This document shows positions 15,212-18,563 of a stretch of 18,563 nt of DNA, one piece after another. The stretch is from COE1 sp045579665 (GTDB lineage Bacteria > Bacillota > Clostridia > Lachnospirales > Lachnospiraceae): contig JAZNMO010000012.1 in the NCBI GenBank assembly GCA_045579665.1, forward strand, positions 1-18,563. The letters run 5' to 3'. Within the stretch, counting starts at the first letter, position 1, and the number at the start of each line of letters is the position of its first letter. The translations under genes and the position numbers were made by a program. The notes under the pieces were generated by a model. It had not been told where the DNA came from, searched no databases, and saw only the letters and a program-made list of their open reading frames with translations.

Positions 15212-15246
15212 AATGGAGTGGTTTGATGTAAACCACTCCATTTTTA
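15212..15246 (+). terminator. Perfect 13-bp terminator, between convergent genes
   Basis: AATGGAGTGGTTT (15212-15224) and AAACCACTCCATT (15230-15242) pair perfectly around GATGT, followed by T's. It ends the secreted-protein transcript and lies only two bases beyond the stop codon of the convergent PHP gene, which it may also serve. Confidence 0.92.
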
Positions 15247-16011
15247 TGATTCAGCTAATGCTTTCTTTCTTCTTCTATATCTGGCAATCCATGCAAAATG
15301 ATTATATACCCAAAAGGATTCAATCAGCAAATGGTGGAAAATTCCCATTCGTCCCTTTACTGTTCCATGATATAAGTGACCGCCGCATGCTAAGACTTTG
15401 CGTTCCTTTACATATTGAATCAGGTCGGATTCGCAGGTAATCGGCTCTTCAAATTCGGTATAAGCGGTTCCTACACAGTTGGCATGATGTGAGTCACTTC
15501 CACCGGTAGTAGGAAGCCGGTATGTGTCAGCCAGTGCTTTGGCAGCTGTATTGGATTCCATAGATTCACAGGCATTAAAGCCTTCCAGAAAATCAAAGTT
15601 TGCCATAAGCTCAGGATGCTTTTTATAGAACTTTGTCTGTGTAATACTTAAGTGGCGGTCGCCGCAAGGATGAGCAGGTCCAAGTATGCCGCCGTAAAAG
15701 TGTACAATCTCTTGTAATAGTCTGGCAGGAAGTCCGCGACATTCCAAAATCGGGAGCTTTACGTGCTCAGGCATAATTACAATAATATGTCCGGCATCAA
15801 TGGTATCATATTCAATGCCCTTTAATACAACAAAGTCTGTTATTACGTCTTTTAAATGGTGTTTATACTTGCGATAGCCGTTATAGGAATTGTGGTCTGT
15901 AACAACCATTCCCTGAAATCCCTGATTCTTTAATAATCCAATATACTCTGCAATTGAAATCTTGCCGTCCAGGGAGCCTTCTTTTGTATGACAATGCATA
16001 TCAAATTTCAT
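15244..16011 (-). CDS. PHP-domain metal-dependent phosphoesterase
   Basis: A 255-residue cytoplasmic protein with the PHP metal-binding order. These are H6-x-H8 in FDMHCHT, D39-H40 in VVTDHNS, E67 in KGIEYD, H75, H114 in GPAHPCGD, and GGSDSHH near residue 185. Such proteins hydrolyse phosphoester bonds using two or three metal ions; relatives include histidinol phosphatase and 5'-3' nucleosidases, and the substrate here is not determinable. The start at 16011 is set by GGAGG seven bases before the ATG; an in-frame start ten codons upstream lacks one. The C-terminus has a basic, aromatic tail (RYRRRKK). A promoter TTGAAA-17-TAAAAT lies upstream. Confidence 0.88.
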   Translation of the reverse strand: MKFDMHCHTKEGSLDGKISIAEYIGLLKNQGFQGMVVTDHNSYNGYRKYKHHLKDVITDFVVLKGIEYDTIDAGHIIVIMPEHVKLPILECRGLPARLLQEIVHFYGGILGPAHPCGDRHLSITQTKFYKKHPELMANFDFLEGFNACESMESNTAAKALADTYRLPTTGGSDSHHANCVGTAYTEFEEPITCESDLIQYVKERKVLACGGHLYHGTVKGRMGIFHHLLIESFWVYNHFAWIARYRRRKKALAES

Positions 16012-16050
16012 GTGTAACCTCCATTTGAAATAAAACAACACCCAACAAAT

Positions 16051-16079
16051 ATTTTATAGGAAGATATATTAATTTTCAA
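16051..16079 (-). promoter_or_regulatory. Promoter of the PHP gene
   Basis: On the minus strand TTGAAA (16079-16074) is followed by 17 bases and TAAAAT (16056-16051), about 40 bases before the PHP start. TATAAA at 15-base spacing overlaps it. Confidence 0.6.
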
Positions 16080-16204
16080 AGTATATATTATGGAATTTAA
16101 GGAAAATAATTCATGAATTTTTAAGGTAAAAATTGTATATAATTAAGATTTGCAAACTATTTTGTAAAGAAAAAATGAAAATTGTATAAAAGTGTGTGCA
16201 TATA

Positions 16205-16234
16205 TTGACCGATTGTTAATATATCGGCTACAAT
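16205..16234 (+). promoter_or_regulatory. Promoter of the 133-aa gene, with internal inverted repeat
   Basis: TTGACC (16205-16210), an 18-base spacer and TACAAT (16229-16234) lie 45 bases before the start codon. CCGAT...ATCGG spans the spacer, and TTGTTAAT occurs both in the spacer and just downstream of the -10, so a repressor site is possible. Confidence 0.6.
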
Positions 16235-16279
16235 ATGATTTGTTAATTGTGCAAATAGGAGAAAGGGTTAGGAAAGCAT

Positions 16280-16681
16280 ATGATTGAAAAAGGTATATTT
16301 AAGATATGGAAGAATGAAGACGGAAGAAGAGTTGTATATTCCAGAGGAAAGGGTATAGCATCAGCAGAAGAAGTACAGGGACTGATTGATGCGATTATGG
16401 AGCTGTCTTGTGAATGGCAGGATGATAAGGGCTTTGCATATATGGCATTTATAGAGGATTTGGAGCAGGTAGAGCCGACAGCAAGCGAGAAGTATGTTTT
16501 GCTGCATGAGACATTGTCAAAGTCTCAGTGTAAGTGCATTGCATACATCGAAGGCAATTCTTACGAGGTATCTGTACAGGCATCTAAGCATAAGAAGCGT
16601 TCAGAGTCACCTGAGACAGTGAATAAGTATTTTGCGATGGAAGAAGAAGGTATGCGTTGGTTTGAGGAGTTTGGATTCTAG
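16280..16681 (+). CDS. Hypothetical cytoplasmic protein, 133 aa
   Basis: I do not recognise this family with confidence. The protein is soluble and acidic, opening IFKIWKNEDGRRVVYSRG, then a helix with MELSCEWQDD, a strand YMAFIEDLEQV, and a later YIEGNSYEVSVQA strand. This alternation of strands and helices recalls the small STAS/SpoIIAA-like fold, but that is impression only. It ends in an aromatic-acidic helix (MRWFEEFGF). A good promoter stands upstream, with AGGAGAAAGGG and AGGAAAG before the ATG. The next gene follows after 99 bases without an obvious terminator, so co-transcription with the PAP2 gene is possible. Confidence 0.7.
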   Translation: MIEKGIFKIWKNEDGRRVVYSRGKGIASAEEVQGLIDAIMELSCEWQDDKGFAYMAFIEDLEQVEPTASEKYVLLHETLSKSQCKCIAYIEGNSYEVSVQASKHKKRSESPETVNKYFAMEEEGMRWFEEFGF

Positions 16682-16780
16682 GACGGGTTTGGGAACGCAT
16701 ATATTTGTATTGAGGTATCCGCTTCAATATAAATGCATGGGATATTTCATGCATGAAGAGTACGAGGGAAGTGATAAGGG

Positions 16781-17464
16781 ATGAATAAGAGAATACAGGA
16801 GTTGTGCCACAGATATAGGACACTAATCGTGATTGGCATCTATATGGTAGTATATTTGGTAGCATTTTACTTTTTGGAGCAAAGACAGACGACATATCAT
16901 GTGATTCGTTCGGGATTAGATAGTTATATCCCGTTTTGCGAGGTTTTTATTATACCGTATGTGTTGTGGTTTTTCTATGTTTCATTGACTGTGATTTATT
17001 TGTGTTTGAAGGAAAGTGAGGAAGCTGGTAAGCTGACAGTGTTTTTGATGATAGGGATGACAGCGTTTATCGTGGTATCTGCGATATACCCTAATGGACA
17101 TCATTTAAGACCACAGAGCTTTGAGAGAGAGAATATTTTTACATACATGGTTTCGGCACTCTATCAGACCGATACATCTACAAATATTTTGCCAAGTATT
17201 CATGTGTATAATTCTATTGCCATTATGATTGCAGTGGCAAGAGCAAAGGAATTTAAAAAACATAAGATGATAAGTGTGGGTATGCAGGTGTTGGGAGTTT
17301 TGATTATTCTTTCGACGATGTTTTTGAAACAGCATTCAGCAGTAGATGTGATGCTTGCATTGATATTAGCTGCCGTAGTGCAGGTAATTGTTTACCGCAG
17401 ACCTAATGAGCAGGAGGTTACAGACCGCTCAAAGAAAGATACGATATTGGAAATGTTGCGCTAG
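16781..17464 (+). CDS. PAP2-superfamily membrane protein
   Basis: A 227-residue integral membrane protein with about six helices (roughly residues 15-32, 52-76, 84-104, 138-155, 163-182 and 187-205). The PAP2 phosphatase/transferase motifs are partly visible: a C1-like YPNGHHLRP, C2 as LPSIHVYNS with H141, and C3 as KQHSAVDV with H185 and D189 at the H-x3-D spacing. The usual lysine of C1 (KxxxxxxRP) is not seen and PSGH is PSIH, as in the PAP2_3/Aur1-like branch. Likely substrates are lipid phosphates or phosphoinositol/phosphoglycerol head groups at the membrane; which one is unknown. The start follows AGGGAAG eleven bases upstream. A strong terminator follows. Confidence 0.85.
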   Translation: MNKRIQELCHRYRTLIVIGIYMVVYLVAFYFLEQRQTTYHVIRSGLDSYIPFCEVFIIPYVLWFFYVSLTVIYLCLKESEEAGKLTVFLMIGMTAFIVVSAIYPNGHHLRPQSFERENIFTYMVSALYQTDTSTNILPSIHVYNSIAIMIAVARAKEFKKHKMISVGMQVLGVLIILSTMFLKQHSAVDVMLALILAAVVQVIVYRRPNEQEVTDRSKKDTILEMLR

Positions 17465-17484
17465 TAGTGTGGTTGCAAATAAGG

Positions 17485-17512
17485 GGCATCGACTTTATGT
17501 CGATGCCTTTTT
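17485..17512 (+). terminator. Terminator of the PAP2 gene
   Basis: GGCATCGAC and GTCGATGCC form a perfect 9-bp stem around TTTAT, followed by TTTTT. Confidence 0.92.
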
Positions 17513-17519
17513 CCAATAA

Positions 17520-17542
17520 GCTGCCCCGCAAAGCGGAGCAGC
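17520..17542 (-). terminator. GC-rich hairpin after the antitoxin gene
   Basis: Read on the minus strand, GCTGCTCCGC and GCGGGGCAGC pair over 10 bp with one G-T pair and a TTT loop, 20 bases past the antitoxin stop. On the plus strand there is a C-A mismatch, so the structure favours minus transcripts. There is no good T tract, so it may pause or stabilise rather than terminate. Confidence 0.45.
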
Positions 17543-17561
17543 GTTTGGTGCTACAATTAAG

Positions 17562-17753
17562 TTATGAAAGTAATGATTTGGTTGAAATCGGGCTAATGAC
17601 GAACTTCTGAATACAGTCATAGCTCTCTTCTGGCATGATATAAACCTTGCGATTACTCTTTAGGGTGAGAGTAACGGCTTCCTTGCTGTCATTTACCTGA
17701 TTACATACGTTGTCAAAATCATTCTTAAGGGTTGTAAAAGAAATTTCGTTCAT
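17562..17753 (-). CDS. Phd/YefM-type antitoxin, apparently orphan
   Basis: A 63-residue protein with the Phd/YefM pattern. An N-terminal DNA-binding part follows MNEISFTTLKNDFDNVCNQV; TLTLKSNRKVYIMPEESYDC matches the family's strand-and-'x-P-x-x-E/D-Y' segment; a short C-terminal tail would be the toxin-binding part. The start at 17753 is set by GGAGG five bases upstream; the in-frame ATG four codons earlier overlaps that site. Family members neutralise a RelE/YoeB, Doc or PIN toxin and repress their own promoter. No toxin ORF lies on either side: downstream are only hairpins and the PAP2 terminator, and upstream is a noncoding region. It may act on a distant toxin or be a relic. The promoter at 17812-17840 carries an inverted repeat. 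Confidence 0.8.
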   Translation of the reverse strand: MNEISFTTLKNDFDNVCNQVNDSKEAVTLTLKSNRKVYIMPEESYDCIQKFVISPISTKSLLS

Positions 17754-17779
17754 GGGAACCTCCAAACTTATTAATTGGT

Positions 17780-17840
17780 GTCACTTTGGGGAATTAGTAG
17801 TGACTTTCCTAATAATACATAAAAAGTGTTTTGATTTCAA
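17780..17840 (-). promoter_or_regulatory. Antitoxin promoter and likely autoregulatory operator
   Basis: On the minus strand TTGAAA (17840-17835), 17 bases, TATTAT (17817-17812). Just downstream, GTCACT (17780-17785) and AGTGAC (17799-17804) form a 6-bp inverted repeat spaced by 13 bases over the predicted start site, where autorepression by a Phd/YefM protein would be expected. Confidence 0.6.
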
Positions 17841-18040
17841 GTACAATTTTGAAAATATTTTTAATTATTAACATAATTGTGTAGAATGACAAAATTAAAG
17901 TGAAAATGTTGTGAAAGTTGTCTTCGTTCAAGGCTTAATTCGAAAATCGCTACTATTTAGCTTCTCTGTTTGGAAATGTTATGTAAATCTACCAAAGAAA
18001 ATAGTGCAGTTTACCTATAGAATATTCTGTAAACCTATGC
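17841..18040. other. A/T-rich noncoding stretch
   Basis: Between the antitoxin promoter and the ncRNA promoter I see no ORF with a ribosome site. The stretch is A/T rich on its left half, with no convincing hairpin or repeat. It probably holds the upstream control region of the ncRNA. Confidence 0.4.
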
Positions 18041-18046
18041 TATACT
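18037..18046 (+). promoter_or_regulatory. Extended -10 promoter of the ncRNA
   Basis: ATGC-TATACT carries the TG extension one base before a near-consensus -10 (18041-18046). A -35 at 17 bases is poor, as is usual for extended -10 promoters. Start is predicted at about 18052-18054, exactly where the paired RNA begins. Confidence 0.6.
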
Positions 18047-18050
18047 ACAA

Positions 18051-18240
18051 TTGTTATATCGGATATGGAATTTAACAGTTGCATTTCCAAACCGAACGAC
18101 ATAACTTTTGATTACTTGAATATTTTGCTTGAATGATTACTAGATTAGACGGTTTAAGGCTTGCATGGAATGACATAATTGGAGATGTAAACTTTGATAC
18201 CATAAGTATAACAACTAAGCTCTCGCGTAAGCGGGAGCTT
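18051..18240 (+). ncRNA. Structured noncoding RNA of about 190 nt, 6S-like rod shape
   Basis: An independent unit with its own promoter (18041-18046) and terminator (18217-18247) and no ORF. The ends are complementary: TTGTTATA (18051-18058) with TATAACAA (18207-18214). Inside are TATGG (18064-18068) with CCATA (18200-18204), GTTGCATTTCC (18078-18088) with GGAGATGTAAAC (18181-18192, one bulge), and AAACCG (18089-18094) with CGGTTT (18150-18155). This nested order makes a long rod with unpaired strands near the middle (18095-18149 and 18156-18180). Length, closing stem and internal bubble resemble 6S RNA, which binds sigma-A RNA polymerase; I did not recognise 6S consensus bases, so the name is inference. 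A competing local hairpin (18054-18104) suggests refolding. Confidence 0.6.
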
Positions 18241-18248
18241 TTTTATTA
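18217..18248 (+). terminator. Terminator of the ncRNA
   Basis: AAGCTCTCGC and GCGGGAGCTT pair over 10 bp (one G-T) with a GTAA tetraloop of the GNRA class, followed by TTTTATT. Confidence 0.93.
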
Positions 18249-18288
18249 TATTAGGAAATTTCTTCTTACGAAGAAATCCCTAATATAA
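18246..18288. repeat. Long imperfect palindrome between two terminators
   Basis: TTATATTAGG (18246-18255) pairs with CCTAATATAA (18279-18288), and inside it ATTTCTTC (18258-18265) pairs with GAAGAAAT (18270-18277) around TTAC. This 18-bp structure separates the ncRNA terminator from the minus-strand terminator at 18290. It may be a bidirectional transcription barrier or a small mobile-element end. Confidence 0.6.
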
Positions 18289-18308
18289 AAGCCCGCCAAG
18301 AGCGGGCT
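18282..18308 (-). terminator. Terminator of the minus-strand gene entering from the right
   Basis: On the minus strand AGCCCGC-TCTTG-GCGGGCT (18308-18290) is a perfect 7-bp GC-rich stem followed by TTTATATT. It abuts the stop codon (18308-18310) of the repeat-containing ORF, which supports real minus-strand transcription there. Confidence 0.8.
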
Positions 18309-18563
18309 CAGTAAGAAGACGGTAAAGATTGCACCTGTGTATTTTTCTCGAAAGGCTGTACGGAGAGCAGAAACTCCAAAGTGTACATTCTAAAGAAGCC
18401 TGGCTGTAGTACTCCATAGTAAATAATTCTTAGGGATTTCATTTCATCATATGGTAATGGACCTTTCAGACGCTCTTTTACTCTAAGGTCCATTCCGGCA
18501 TGTAACGCTGGACCTTTCAGACGCTCTTTTACTCTAAGGTCCATTCCAGCATGAAGTCGGAGG
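18308..18563 (-). CDS. 3' end of an unrecognised ORF with 17-residue tandem repeats (partial, runs off the window)
   Basis: The frame is open from the right edge to a TGA at 18308-18310 and ends at a terminator. Its visible part begins LRLHAG, then repeats MDLRVKERLKGP-ALHAG and MDLRVKERLKGP-LPYDE, followed by about 45 residues (KSLRIIYYGVLQPGFFRM and on) ending SLPSSY. The repeat unit is 51 bp, a multiple of three, and the other two minus frames are closed within it, which favours coding. Internal ATGs such as that at 18544 lack a clear ribosome site, so the true start is probably outside. I do not recognise the family. The alternative is a noncoding hairpin-repeat RNA. Confidence 0.4.
   Translation of the reverse strand, partial: LRLHAGMDLRVKERLKGPALHAGMDLRVKERLKGPLPYDEMKSLRIIYYGVLQPGFFRMYTLEFLLSVQPFEKNTQVQSLPSSY
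18459..18560. repeat. 51-bp tandem repeat, two copies, each with an inverted repeat
   Basis: Copies at 18459-18509 and 18510-18560 share an identical first 38 bases and differ mainly in the last 7. Each unit contains GGACCTT...AAGGTCC arms 7 bp long, with AGA/TCT pairing inside, so each can fold as a hairpin. More copies may lie right of the window. Confidence 0.85.

Noticed and set aside
18459..18560. CRISPR array at the right edge
   Set aside because: The two units are directly adjacent 51-bp copies without distinct spacers of constant length, and no cas gene is present.

Overview
The window looks like chromosomal DNA of a low-GC anaerobic Firmicute, most likely a gut-type Lachnospiraceae (Clostridia). 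Grounds are the A/T-rich codon use, AGGAGG-type ribosome sites, a FabK/FabT-type fatty-acid operon, a BspA-like secreted protein and a 7TM-GGDEF protein. The assignment is by content and gene style only; no search was run.

Bases 1-2520 are an accessory island: a truncated AAA-ATPase/PD-(D/E)XK remnant on the minus strand, an unrecognised 223-aa gene, an AbiF/Abi_2-type HEPN protein, and a probable small structured RNA with its own promoter just after it. Two near-identical GC-rich hairpins (140-165 and 2493-2520) bracket this island.

Bases 2590-11770 are one long plus-strand type II fatty-acid synthesis operon: acpP, fabK, fabD, fabG, fabF, fabZ, a fused accD-accA, a FabX-like FMN/Fe-S flavoprotein, fabH, and a MarR regulator that is very probably FabT. 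It starts at a clear sigma-A promoter carrying a perfect TTTGA-N3-TCAAA FabT-type operator plus a one-mismatch second copy. It ends at a strong hairpin terminator. AccDA makes malonyl-CoA, FabD loads it on AcpP, FabH primes with acetyl-CoA, and FabF/FabG/FabZ/FabK elongate. The FabX-like enzyme is a good candidate for introducing the cis double bond, since no fabA or fabM is present. accB and accC are missing from the operon.

Bases 11747-18563 are a mixed region. It holds a convergent 7TM-GGDEF diguanylate cyclase candidate, a three-gene set (zinc ribbon, small helical protein, secreted LRR_5/BspA-like protein), a PHP-domain metallohydrolase on the minus strand, an unknown 133-aa gene, a PAP2-family membrane phosphatase/transferase and an apparently orphan Phd/YefM antitoxin. 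Next comes a likely independent ncRNA of about 190 nt with complementary ends (6S-like shape). At the right edge is the 3' end of a minus-strand ORF built on 51-bp tandem repeats.
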